Source: Gammaproteobacteria bacterium RBG_16_57_12
Lineage (GTDB): Bacteria; Pseudomonadota; Gammaproteobacteria; RBG-16-57-12
Direction: 5' to 3'
DNA length: 9,694 bases
Assembly (NCBI GenBank): GCA_001801365.1
Contig: MGXL01000122.1
Span: forward strand, 1-9,694
The translations under genes and the position numbers were made by a program. Each line of letters opens with the position of its first letter. The first letter of the stretch is position 1. The notes under the pieces are model-generated. The model had not been told where the DNA came from and ran no database searches. It worked only from the letters and a program-made list of their open reading frames with translations. Shown piece after piece: positions 1 to 7,676 of this stretch.

Positions 1-1
1 G

Positions 2-61
2 ATTACCATCGGAGCAGTGCTGCTGATGTTCGACGCCCTGAGACCGCGCAAGACGGCATGA
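2..61 (+). CDS. 3' end of an unidentified, probably membrane-anchored protein
   Basis: Only the last 19 codons and the TGA stop are in the window; the start lies upstream of position 1. The visible tail ends in a hydrophobic run (ITIGAVLLMF) followed by a basic C-terminus (ALRPRKTA). That looks like the end of a transmembrane helix with a positively charged cytoplasmic tail. Frame 1 is also open here, but it reads into hydrophilic, low-plausibility sequence, so I prefer frame 2. The fragment is too short to assign a family. Confidence 0.5.
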   Translation: MTIGAVLLMFDALRPRKTA

Positions 62-180
62 CCGGTTGGTGTGTCGTGGCTGCCGCCCGTCATTTACGCA
101 TGGAAAACAGCCCCAGCGGCGCTAGACTTGTAGCAATGCCGGTACGTGCCGGCACCAATTTCCCCGTGTACTCCCAGCGT

Positions 181-187
181 AAAGGAG
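181..187 (+). promoter_or_regulatory. Strong ribosome binding site of the small cysteine protein gene
   Basis: AAAGGAG lies 7 nt before the ATG at 195. This near-perfect Shine-Dalgarno sequence selects the start and supports the small downstream frame as a real gene. Confidence 0.75.
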
Positions 188-194
188 TTTTTGC

Positions 195-434
195 ATGCAA
201 GGTTTGATCAAATCCATCTATTTCATGGCGGCGGGCTTGCTGCTGGCGGTGGCTCCCTATGCCGGCGCCGCACAAGGGGCCGCCGGCAAGTCTGCAGATG
301 CCGGGAAGGAAGCGGCGGCCCAGTGCCGCGAGGAATGCAAGTCCCGGAAAAAGGAAGATGGCGAATTCGAGCGCTGTATCGTTGAATGCATGAAGAAGAA
401 GGAGAGTTCGAGGTCGCAGATGCCGTTGCGTTGA
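195..434 (+). CDS. Small secreted protein with a twin CX3C cysteine motif, function unknown
   Basis: A 79-residue protein that I do not recognise. Residues 1-26 look like a Sec signal peptide: K6, a hydrophobic core at about 8-20 (FMAAGLLLAVAP), and Ala-rich sites around AGAA. The mature part is short and highly charged. It carries four cysteines as C44-X3-C48 and C61-X3-C65, separated by 12 residues (CREEC and CIVEC). This spacing matches the helical-hairpin twin CX3C pattern known from eukaryotic small Tim proteins, where two disulfides pin two helices together. I infer a periplasmic disulfide-bonded alpha-hairpin; homology to Tim proteins is not claimed. A strong ribosome binding site and a downstream intrinsic terminator at 457-485 support it as an expressed, probably monocistronic gene. 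A frame overlapping it at 146-385 lacks such signals. Confidence 0.75.
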   Translation: MQGLIKSIYFMAAGLLLAVAPYAGAAQGAAGKSADAGKEAAAQCREECKSRKKEDGEFERCIVECMKKKESSRSQMPLR

Positions 435-456
435 CCCGCAGTATTTCCGCTCCAGT

Positions 457-485
457 AATGCCCGGCACTTGCCGGGCATTTTTTT
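457..485 (+). terminator. Rho-independent terminator after the small cysteine protein gene
   Basis: A perfect 10-bp inverted repeat, AATGCCCGGC (457-466) and GCCGGGCATT (471-480), closes an ACTT tetraloop. It runs into a T tract at 479-485. It lies 22 nt after the stop codon and isolates the small gene from ispH. Confidence 0.9.
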
Positions 486-560
486 GATGGCCGGTTTACC
501 CGGAGGCGTCCCGAGAGCGGTCTGCGCTGCTCTGGCCTGATCGCGCGACGGTAAAACGGG

Positions 561-566
561 TATCAT
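561..566 (+). promoter_or_regulatory. Possible -10 box of a leaderless ispH promoter
   Basis: TATCAT ends 6 nt before the ispH ATG at 573. A start site about 7 nt downstream would fall on the start codon itself. There is no convincing Shine-Dalgarno sequence before ispH, which fits a leaderless transcript. I see no good -35 hexamer at 16-18 nt, so this is weak. Confidence 0.3.
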
Positions 567-572
567 TGCCGC

Positions 573-1508
573 ATGCAGGTTTACCTTGCCAATCCCCGTG
601 GTTTCTGCGCCGGTGTGGACCGCGCCATCGAGATCGTCGAGCGCGCGCTCGAAATGTTCGGCGCGCCGATCTACGTGCGCCACGAGGTGGTGCACAACCG
701 TTTCGTGGTGGAAGGCTTGCGCGCCAAGGGCGCGGAGTTCGTGGATGAACTTGAGCAGGTTCCCTCCGGCGCGACGGTGATTTTCAGCGCGCATGGCGTC
801 TCGCGTGCGGTGCGCGAGGAGGCCGCCCGGCGCGGGCTGCGCATTTTCGACGCTACCTGCCCGCTGGTGACCAAGGTGCACATGGAGGTCGTGCGTCACC
901 GTGATGCCGGTACCGAGTGCATCCTCATTGGCCACGCCGGCCATCCCGAAGTGGAGGGCACCATGGGCCAAGCCGATGCCGGTATGCATCTGGTTGAGTC
1001 GGTCGAGGATATTGCCAAATTAAAAATCAGCAACGAAACCAATCTGGCCTACGTTACCCAGACCACGCTATCCATGGACGACACGGCAAAAATCGTTGCT
1101 GCCCTGCGCGCGCGTTTTCCGGAGATCAAGGGTCCGAAGAAAGATGATATTTGTTACGCCACGCAAAACCGTCAGGATGCGGTGCGGGTGCTGGCGAAAT
1201 CAGTGCAGTTGATGCTGGTGGTCGGTTCGCGCAACAGCTCCAACTCCAACCGCCTGCGTGAGGTGGCCGAAGGGCAAGGAGTGCGTGCCTATATGATTGA
1301 CGGGCCAAACGATATCAAACGCGATTGGCTTGCCGGTTCGCAGAAGATTGGGTTGACGGCCGGAGCCTCGGCGCCGGAGGAACTGGTGCAGCAGGTAGTG
1401 ACACGACTGCGCGAATGGGGCGCCGAGATAGTCGAGGAACAGCAGGGAAAGTCAGAAAACATCTCATTCCCCGTGCCCAGAACATTGCGCGTGGGCGATA
1501 GTCCGTAA
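573..1508 (+). CDS. ispH: 4-hydroxy-3-methylbut-2-enyl diphosphate reductase (IspH/LytB)
   Basis: Cytoplasmic [4Fe-4S] enzyme that reductively dehydrates HMBPP to IPP and DMAPP, the last step of the MEP isoprenoid pathway. The protein has 311 residues, typical of the family. All hallmark residues are visible. The cluster-ligand cysteines are C12 ([12 protein letters not shown]), C96 ([12 protein letters not shown]) and C194 ([10 protein letters not shown]). The substrate-pocket histidines are H41 (EVVHN), H74 (SAHGVS) and H124. The catalytic glutamate is E126 ([11 protein letters not shown]), and the diphosphate-binding [10 protein letters not shown] segment is present near residue 223. The ATG at 573 is chosen because the conserved N-terminus ([12 protein letters not shown]) begins there. 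No clear Shine-Dalgarno sequence precedes it. It converges on pilE with 32 bp between the stops; the same adjacency is known in Pseudomonas aeruginosa. I see no truncation or missing key residue. Confidence 0.97.
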   Translation: MQVYLANPRGFCAGVDRAIEIVERALEMFGAPIYVRHEVVHNRFVVEGLRAKGAEFVDELEQVPSGATVIFSAHGVSRAVREEAARRGLRIFDATCPLVTKVHMEVVRHRDAGTECILIGHAGHPEVEGTMGQADAGMHLVESVEDIAKLKISNETNLAYVTQTTLSMDDTAKIVAALRARFPEIKGPKKDDICYATQNRQDAVRVLAKSVQLMLVVGSRNSSNSNRLREVAEGQGVRAYMIDGPNDIKRDWLAGSQKIGLTAGASAPEELVQQVVTRLREWGAEIVEEQQGKSENISFPVPRTLRVGDSP

Positions 1509-1540
1509 TTTTCTGTCCGGGCCTGTGGTAAAGCGGATTA

Positions 1541-2104
1541 TTATTTATCAGTCCACTTGTTGGCGAACATGCCGGTGGTGGCGCTGGGGGAATTGGTATT
1601 CGCCTTGTCCCAGCTCTTCCGTCCCCTGGAATCAACCCGGAGTCTTCCATTCCCCGCCTGCAGGCCGGTCCCGCTCAGGTCGCCGTCCGTATTGGCGGTT
1701 GTCGAAGGCGTGGCTTCAAGTATGAAGCACCGGTCAATCGGGCAAATGCCGCTGCTGGCGGTGGGGGCAACCAGCGTAATGACATAGTGCAGTCCCGGCG
1801 AGAAGATCGTTGCCGAGGCCTTCTGGTTTAATGACAGAATGCCGTCGTTGAAGTCGTTTGCCACGGTGCCACAGGCCCGATCGTTCTTTACCCCTTCCAG
1901 GGTTTGCGCATAGTGGCTGCAGTCCGAATAAAACTTTTCCTGCATCGAAGCCGCCTGGGTCAGGGCGATCTGCGCATCCGAGCGCCGGGTCTGAACCGTG
2001 TATCTGGTATAACTCGGGTAGGCGATGGCGGCCATTATGCCGATGATGACCACGACGATCATCAGTTCGATGAGGGTAAAGCCGTACAAGCTTGCGCGTT
2101 TCAT
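1541..2104 (-). CDS. pilE: Type IV pilus minor pilin PilE
   Basis: A class III prepilin that should be processed by PilD and placed near the pilus tip as part of the minor-pilin complex. The leader is short (MKRASLYG) and is cleaved before FTLIELMIVVVIIGIMAAIA, with Glu at mature position 5 and the N-methylation Phe at +1. Next come the helix and linker (YPSYTRYTVQTRRSDAQ), a globular domain, and a late G-L-V-D-G-W pattern (LRVDSRGRKSW) common in PilE-type pilins. Cysteines at 62, 78, 121 and 126 could form two disulfides. At 187 residues it is longer than many PilE proteins, with an extended Ser/Thr/Asn-rich tail. A GGGAG Shine-Dalgarno sequence lies 8 nt upstream, and tandem TAA codons end the gene. 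It is the last gene of the operon, 85 nt beyond pilY1 and behind a hairpin. Confidence 0.92.
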   Translation of the reverse strand: MKRASLYGFTLIELMIVVVIIGIMAAIAYPSYTRYTVQTRRSDAQIALTQAASMQEKFYSDCSHYAQTLEGVKNDRACGTVANDFNDGILSLNQKASATIFSPGLHYVITLVAPTASSGICPIDRCFILEATPSTTANTDGDLSGTGLQAGNGRLRVDSRGRKSWDKANTNSPSATTGMFANKWTDK

Positions 2105-2130
2105 TCAGTGCACTCCCTGAAGCAGATGCT

Positions 2131-2164
2131 CAAAAAGCCGCCTCCTCCGGATGGGAGGAGGCGG
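2131..2164 (-). terminator. Intergenic hairpin/terminator between pilY1 and pilE
   Basis: Read on the minus strand, an 11-bp perfect GC-rich stem (CCGCCTCCTCC and GGAGGAGGCGG) closes a 5-nt CATCC loop and is followed by CTTTTTG. This is a rho-independent terminator geometry with a short T-tract. It sits 25 nt after the pilY1 stop and 26 nt before the pilE ATG. Termination is probably partial, because little room remains downstream for a separate pilE promoter. It could also protect the 3' end of the upstream mRNA. Confidence 0.75.
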
Positions 2165-2189
2165 TGGATGTAACTGCTTCTATTCTAGA

Positions 2190-5100
2190 CTATTCATCCC
2201 ACCAGTAGGTCTTGTAGCGCTGCACTTCGTTGCTGACATTAATGCCCGCCGCGCCGCCGCTGGTGCCCACGAGGCCGGTGACGCCACCGTCGCGGATGAC
2301 GATCACGACCTCGGAGGGAATGCCGCCGCCGATATTGGCGAACCTGTCGAGCGATCCATCGTCGTTCTGGTCGTAGGCTGGTTCACCCGTGAGGTAGTTG
2401 ACGGCATAGGCCCGGGCCTGGCCTTCATTGGGCGTGCAAGCGGCCGTCACCGTGCTCTGGTTTGCCGGCACATACGTGGTGAAATAGAGCACGCCATCGA
2501 ACACGACGGTCTTGGCCAGGACCTTTTCACCGATTGAGGTGGAGCTCAGGCCGTTCATCAACGTGACCGCGCTGGCTTCCTTGAGATCAAAGTACCAGCC
2601 GTTGCTGTCCTTGACATTGGCGTCAATCTCAGCCTGGCGAGCTGCGCCCGTGAGGGTGCCCAAGGCATTCGACGTGGCGTCGTACATGTCGTATTCCGAG
2701 AGCGGCGTGGCTGGCGCCGTGCCCGGCGCGCCGTGCTGATAGTTGTAATCCCGGAAGGCATAGATGCGGTTCAGCACCGGATAATCCGCCGTCGGGCTCG
2801 AGGTCAGCAGATCCAGCGGATCCTCGCGGTCACCCGAGCCGATGGTCACGAGATCGTAGTACGCATCGGTGGAGTAGTTCCCGTCCTTGACCATGGCCAC
2901 GTCCGGCGGGTAGAAGAACTTGCGCCGGCCCTGGTCTGTGGTGCCGCTCGGGCAAGCACCGGCCGTAGTATGGACTCGCCGCGTTGAGCCAGTGCTGTCA
3001 CAACCGGCATCGGCGAACACGTAGCCCGAGGAGCCGTCAGCCGTGGCACCGATCTGGTTCCCCAGATCAATACGCCACAGTTGCCCGCCGGTATCGCCTA
3101 CATACAGCCGGTCCACCGACTTGTCGGCATTGACGTCAATGGCAGCCACCTCCGATGGAATGCTGAATTCCATCTTGTCGAGCACCAGGTCGGCGCCGGT
3201 GTCGTTACTGGCCCACCAGATGCGCTCTCCGGTGAACGGATCGGCGATGTAGATGGCATTACCCATGCTGTCTATGCCGGGGCTGTCATTGTCCTGATTG
3301 GAGTCGTAACCGCCGCCGAAGATCAGCACCATGCGTGATTCGCTGTCATCGGTGGTCGCGTTGCCGTCGTCGCAGACGCTGCCGGTGCACTTGGCGCGGA
3401 TGCGCGCGACCTTGGGCCGCGACCAGGTATGGCCGAGTTGCGCATAGTCACCGCTGCCGCCAGTGATCGCCCAGATCAGCTTGGGTGTGACGGTCTCGGT
3501 TTGACTGGTCAACGTAGTGGATGGGGTGACGTCGAAGGCATAGATATTTCTGCCACCGCGGCGCATGCCGATGTACATGTACACCCTGTCTCCGGCCGAG
3601 GGTTCGATGATGCCGTCGTTGTCAATGTCGTTGACCAGGAAGGCCGGCGAATCGTCGAGACCGTAGATATGATCTCCCGGATTGCTTTCCTGCAGGGCAA
3701 ACTGCTTGTCCAGCATTTCATTCGGCATGAAGGCCCACTCCTCTCTACCGCCCACCCCGGTCCCGGTGTTGTCGTTATTGCTATCATTGATCATGCGCAC
3801 CATGCCGTCATTGGTGCCGACGAACAGCTTGATGATCGGCGTGGAGCTTGGAGTGCAGGGGTCGCTGCCTTCGCAACCGTAGGTGAACGCCACCGGCCGG
3901 CTGTGCAGCGGATCAGCGAAATTCCAGCGCCGGCTTTCGGTTAAACAGGCTTCACCGGCATTCGCGGAGGCGGTGAGATCCATGCCCTCGGCACAGTCAT
4001 CATTTTCGTCATAGGCATCCCGGCCGCGCATCCAGTTGATCAGCTGGGTGACCTGGCCGCTGGTCGCCGTGGACGGCAGACCGAGGATGGTGGGGTCGGT
4101 CACTGCAGCATCGTAGACGGAATTGCCTGACGTGGCCTCAATAGCGACTTCCGTTGCCGGCGAAGTTGAGCTCAGCCCAGTGTAGGAGCCGCGGTAGGTA
4201 TAAAGCGTGCGTGGCACGGCGGTATCTACCGAGATTTTAGCGCCTGCGCCACCCAGATTGACATCTGAGCCGTCCTCGACTGCACCCCAGTAACTCACGG
4301 AGGTATCCAGAATCTTGTTGATCGGCAGACCGGTCGCGGTGTCAATGGAATCATCAATGGCGCTGGCGTTATTTTTATCGAGGATTTCGCCATAGGTGCA
4401 GCCATAATCGGTCACGTCGGAGCTGCTGCACAGCCTGAATTTCTTGAGATTTCCGTCCCAGGCCTGGCCCGAGGAAGGGCCGAACAGGGCGAAATAGATG
4501 TCATCGCGGTTATACAGGCGGTTGAAGGCGTTGACCGACAGGCTGGGCGCGGAGAACGATGTGTCTATGTCCATGGCTTCGTTGACTACCTGCTGCAGCG
4601 CGGTTGTCAGTTCGTCGCCATCCACGGCCGTCAGGTAATCACCGCCGCCTTCATTGCCCGTGTCGCTCAGCAGCGCCTGGCCGGCACTCGAAATACCGGT
4701 CCCGAGGGCGATGGTGTAGGTCCGGACCACCTGGTTGCTCGGCAGGCTGCTGATGTCGTTGTTGTACATATATCCTGCCAGGTCGTCCAGGCAGTTCGTG
4801 CCGTCGCAGCTGGAACCGATCTTCGCTTCGATAGCACTGTCTGCATCGCCGTCGCCGTAGGGGTCGCCGTCCGTGACGTAGATGATGTAGGAATTCTGGC
4901 AACCGTAGGTATAAGGGGAGATATAGGTGCCATCGTTGTAGCTGGCATCGCCAGCGGCGATGGCGTCGTAATATCCGCCATTATCGCAGGCGATGTTGGT
5001 TACATTCTGCGCGCAGGAATCCTGATGTGGCGTTTGTACGGGCGAGGGATTGCCATAGGTGGCGCCGAGACCTGCCAGATAGCGGTAGGCCTCCCACAGG

Positions 5101-6065
5101 GTTTCCGAGAGCGGTGTGTTGGTTGCGGGGGTGAGGCTGTCCACTACCGTTTTCATGGCGGTACGGCGTGCGCTGTCCATGTTGGCGACCCGGAACAGCA
5201 CACGGCCGCCTTGCGGTGTGGAATTGTTGGCGTTGAAAGCCATCAAACCGAAACGCACGTTAGTATAAGTGTCAATCAGGCTTTTCACCGCGTCCTGCGC
5301 GAGCTCCATGCGCGTACGATCCTGGACCAGCATAGAATTGTTCCAGTAGTTCATGTAATTACCGCTGTAGAGCGTTGGGGAAGTTTTGTACGTGAAGCCA
5401 TCCCAGTTGAATTTCTCGCCGGAAGAGGATGTATAAGCCGGGCTGGAAGTTGTATCTTTCGGGAAGGTGTTGTCCCCGGCAGTCTGGCCGTCCGTGATGC
5501 CGTCCGCCTGGCAATCAACATAAGTAATGGTGCTGTTGGTTTTTCCACTCAGTGTTTTCCAGTTCTTGTTGCTTCCGGTGCCGCGCCAGCGCGCGATCTT
5601 GTCCCCGGAGTACATGCCCGATGAATTCAGGCCGAAATCCGCAGTGAGCGATGTCAGGCATTTGTTCTTGCTTGCATCGAACCATGTATTAGATGACGAC
5701 GTGTCAGGAGGTGCGGTTACACCGCTGCTGTTGGGAAAGTCCCAATAGACGCGGCTGCTGACGGTGGAGCAGTTGCTGGGGATGCCGCTGGCGGCACCGG
5801 CCACGATGGCGTTAACCTCGTCGCTGTCGCAATAGTTAACCGAGGCGTTATAGGACACCTTGGCGTCTTCGATTTGCTCGTTCATGCTGCCCGAGTTGTC
5901 GAGAATGATCAGGATGTTCGGCTTGTCGTCCGTGGACGTGGCCGGTGCCAGCAGGTAGATGTCCGTATCCTTGGCCTCGACCGGCAGCAGTGCCGGTACC
6001 ACGATCAGGGCGGCGACAGACAGCGTGTAAACGAGATGTCTGGGAAATGTGTGTAGGATATTCAT
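2190..6065 (-). CDS. pilY1: Type IV pilus tip-associated protein PilY1 (VWA domain, calcium-binding propeller)
   Basis: A 1291-residue exported protein that, by family knowledge, sits on the minor-pilin complex at the T4P tip and acts in adhesion, mechanosensing and pilus dynamics. The signal peptide is residues 1-31, ending PVEA before KDTDIY. A von Willebrand A domain follows, with the MIDAS motif D56-N-S58-G-S60 and a later TDG (D399). About 200 residues are inserted between the first MIDAS motif and the next recognisable core strand (VRFGLMAFN). The C-terminal PilY1 beta-propeller region has W- and G-rich blades (LYVGDTGGQLWRIDLG). Three EF-hand-like loops are visible: 813-821 (DIDNDGIIE), 977-985 (DVNADKSVD) and 1232-1240 (DQNDDGSLD). 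The ATG at 6065 is chosen over the in-frame GTG at 6074 because an AGGTGA ribosome binding site lies 5 nt before it. The start lies 13 nt after the pilX stop. Confidence 0.95.
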   Translation of the reverse strand: MNILHTFPRHLVYTLSVAALIVVPALLPVEAKDTDIYLLAPATSTDDKPNILIILDNSGSMNEQIEDAKVSYNASVNYCDSDEVNAIVAGAASGIPSNCSTVSSRVYWDFPNSSGVTAPPDTSSSNTWFDASKNKCLTSLTADFGLNSSGMYSGDKIARWRGTGSNKNWKTLSGKTNSTITYVDCQADGITDGQTAGDNTFPKDTTSSPAYTSSSGEKFNWDGFTYKTSPTLYSGNYMNYWNNSMLVQDRTRMELAQDAVKSLIDTYTNVRFGLMAFNANNSTPQGGRVLFRVANMDSARRTAMKTVVDSLTPATNTPLSETLWEAYRYLAGLGATYGNPSPVQTPHQDSCAQNVTNIACDNGGYYDAIAAGDASYNDGTYISPYTYGCQNSYIIYVTDGDPYGDGDADSAIEAKIGSSCDGTNCLDDLAGYMYNNDISSLPSNQVVRTYTIALGTGISSAGQALLSDTGNEGGGDYLTAVDGDELTTALQQVVNEAMDIDTSFSAPSLSVNAFNRLYNRDDIYFALFGPSSGQAWDGNLKKFRLCSSSDVTDYGCTYGEILDKNNASAIDDSIDTATGLPINKILDTSVSYWGAVEDGSDVNLGGAGAKISVDTAVPRTLYTYRGSYTGLSSTSPATEVAIEATSGNSVYDAAVTDPTILGLPSTATSGQVTQLINWMRGRDAYDENDDCAEGMDLTASANAGEACLTESRRWNFADPLHSRPVAFTYGCEGSDPCTPSSTPIIKLFVGTNDGMVRMINDSNNDNTGTGVGGREEWAFMPNEMLDKQFALQESNPGDHIYGLDDSPAFLVNDIDNDGIIEPSAGDRVYMYIGMRRGGRNIYAFDVTPSTTLTSQTETVTPKLIWAITGGSGDYAQLGHTWSRPKVARIRAKCTGSVCDDGNATTDDSESRMVLIFGGGYDSNQDNDSPGIDSMGNAIYIADPFTGERIWWASNDTGADLVLDKMEFSIPSEVAAIDVNADKSVDRLYVGDTGGQLWRIDLGNQIGATADGSSGYVFADAGCDSTGSTRRVHTTAGACPSGTTDQGRRKFFYPPDVAMVKDGNYSTDAYYDLVTIGSGDREDPLDLLTSSPTADYPVLNRIYAFRDYNYQHGAPGTAPATPLSEYDMYDATSNALGTLTGAARQAEIDANVKDSNGWYFDLKEASAVTLMNGLSSTSIGEKVLAKTVVFDGVLYFTTYVPANQSTVTAACTPNEGQARAYAVNYLTGEPAYDQNDDGSLDRFANIGGGIPSEVVIVIRDGGVTGLVGTSGGAAGINVSNEVQRYKTYWWDE

Positions 6066-6078
6066 GGTGTTCACCTGC

Positions 6079-6543
6079 TCAGTTTGCTTTGGGTACGATT
6101 TGGGCCACTCCCTGGTGGACCACGGCCTTGGCCCCGGCGCCGGTTAATCCTGTACTGCTCTGGTCGAAATTGGCCGCTTCAACATTACTGCCGTGTCCGG
6201 AGCCGCGTTTCGGCGGGGTAAACTCAACGAATTCGGTCGTCACCGAGGCAGAGGAGTTGGAGGCGGCGTAAGTAAAATCGTTGGTGGTGGCCACATTGAG
6301 ATCGAGGCTGCCCGCGGTATCCAGAACCTGGGTCAGGCCGGATTCGGCGGCCTGAAAGGCCTTGTTGAGTTCCTGGGTGTTGCCGGCCATCCTTTCCTCC
6401 AGCGTAGCGGTGCCCATGGCGGTCACGCCGAGAATCGTGAGGATCATCAGGATCACCAGGCTCATGATGAGTGCCGTGCCGCGCTGATGCCGGCCGGTGG
6501 TCAGTGTTCGGGGAACCCGGTGATGTTCAGGGCGTGTATTCAT
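6079..6543 (-). CDS. pilX: Type IV pilus minor pilin PilX
   Basis: A minor pilin of the PilX/GspK-like class, 154 residues from the ATG. The leader of about 22 residues (ending GRHQRG) precedes a hydrophobic helix, TALIMSLVILMILTILGVTA. The PilX N-terminal signature follows (MGTATLEERMAGN, then FQAAESGL). Mature position 5 is Met rather than Glu. This is usual for PilX/GspK-like subunits, which in related systems cap the tip because nothing needs to pack above them. The ATG overlaps the pilW stop by one base (TGATG), indicating translational coupling. An in-frame GTG sits three bases upstream (6546) but fits the junction less well. GAGGAA upstream can serve as the ribosome binding site. The C-terminal domain is short and Ser/Thr/Asn-rich. 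Confidence 0.92.
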   Translation of the reverse strand: MNTRPEHHRVPRTLTTGRHQRGTALIMSLVILMILTILGVTAMGTATLEERMAGNTQELNKAFQAAESGLTQVLDTAGSLDLNVATTNDFTYAASNSSASVTTEFVEFTPPKRGSGHGSNVEAANFDQSSTGLTGAGAKAVVHQGVAQIVPKAN

Positions 6544-7676
6544 CACAGGTTCCTCAGGTGCACCACGGTCTGGAACACACGGCGCTTGTGACGATCGTTG
6601 GCCGGTGGGGTGAACTCGTAACAGGCATCGGAGGTGGCTGTGCCCAGGGCGCAGTCGCCATCAACGTCATAAACGCCGCTGTCTACGTCTGTTTCCTTGG
6701 ATGTTCCGGTCGTGGGATCATCCAGGGTTCTTGCCAATATGCCGACACGCACGCTTACCACCGAGTTCCAGTCCGTCGTCGTTTGCAGTCCGGATTCCCC
6801 GGCTTTGAGGTAGCGGTTGGGGACCCTGTCGCCCGTGGTGTCTTTGCCATAGAGGATCTGGAGGTTTTCGATGCCATCCACCAGCTCGACCGGAGTTTTG
6901 TCCAGTTCCTGGCGGAACAGCGCCGGGTTACCGCTGGCTCCGGTGGCGATGTAGTACTGCACGGTGGCGAATTTCATGATCCTGGTCTTGTCGTCACTGG
7001 GGCTGTAGGGTTTGCTGAATTCCTTGGTGAGATTGCCTGGTGTGCCTGACCCGGTGTTGTGCACGATATGCGGATCGGTGTCGTTGAGCTGGGTGACCTG
7101 GAAGACATCGGCACTGGCACAGTCCGATATCATGACGATATCGCCCTCCTCCAGGATCTCCGAAATCGTGATGGCGCTTCCGGTATTGGGATCCGTGCCG
7201 TTGGTCTTGAGGTTGGCCGACGTGTTCGGCATTTCCTGGTCGAGATACAGATTGCTGCTGGAGTCGGCCTTGCGGATCGCGACGATATCGGTTCCCGATA
7301 TGACGCCGGTCGGCAGCGTGGTCTCACCGGAGGGATACCATTGGCCCGAGGCACCGTTTACCCCTTCCAGGGGTATCTGGGCGTTGTAAAAGAAATCCGT
7401 TTCATCATTCAATGTCGAGTTGACGGTATCTTCGCCGATTTCATCTATGCAGCCGTAATAACCGGCGAGTCGCAGATCCTTGACGATAAATTGCATGGCG
7501 AAACGCGCGTTTTCCTGCAGCCGTGCCAGGCTGTCCTGCGTTGTGTAGGTTTTTTTGCTGCTGACGAACAGCATGGACACGGCGGACAGGATGATCAGCC
7601 CGATGGTGAGCGCCACCATCAGCTCCACCAGGGAGAAGCCGCGCACGTGTTTCATGACATGCTGAAGGTTTTTCAT
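6543..7676 (-). CDS. pilW: Type IV pilus minor pilin PilW
   Basis: The largest minor pilin here at 377 residues, of the PilW/GspJ-like class, expected in the tip complex that primes pilus assembly. A 13-residue leader (MKNLQHVMKHVRG) is cut before FSLVELMVALTIGLIILSAV, with Glu at mature position 5. Family-typical sequence follows: TQDSLARLQENARFAMQFI and then DLRLAGYYGC. The C-terminal half has the PilW-like stretch around residues 275-300 (ELVDGIENLQILYGKDT, then a VRVGILART strand) and ends with a cysteine pair region (DGDCALGTATSDACYEF). The ATG overlaps the pilV stop by four bases (ATGA), a standard coupling arrangement. Its stop overlaps the pilX start. A second ATG at codon 8 is possible but would leave a six-residue leader. 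Confidence 0.93.
   Translation of the reverse strand: MKNLQHVMKHVRGFSLVELMVALTIGLIILSAVSMLFVSSKKTYTTQDSLARLQENARFAMQFIVKDLRLAGYYGCIDEIGEDTVNSTLNDETDFFYNAQIPLEGVNGASGQWYPSGETTLPTGVISGTDIVAIRKADSSSNLYLDQEMPNTSANLKTNGTDPNTGSAITISEILEEGDIVMISDCASADVFQVTQLNDTDPHIVHNTGSGTPGNLTKEFSKPYSPSDDKTRIMKFATVQYYIATGASGNPALFRQELDKTPVELVDGIENLQILYGKDTTGDRVPNRYLKAGESGLQTTTDWNSVVSVRVGILARTLDDPTTGTSKETDVDSGVYDVDGDCALGTATSDACYEFTPPANDRHKRRVFQTVVHLRNL

Noticed and set aside
146..155. GTGCCGGCAC palindrome upstream of the small cysteine protein gene
   Set aside because: A 10-bp GC-rich palindrome is easily expected by chance at this composition, and no promoter could be aligned with it.
90..989. 299-residue open frame on the minus strand
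   Set aside because: It lies opposite ispH and the small cysteine protein gene, shows no recognisable domain, and is explained by high-GC antisense bias.
3429..3944. 171-residue plus-strand frame within pilY1
   Set aside because: It is antisense to a well-supported PilY1 propeller region and its composition mirrors pilY1 codons. No ribosome binding site was noted.
5025..5624. 199-residue plus-strand frame opposite the pilY1 VWA region
   Set aside because: A shadow of pilY1, with no independent support.
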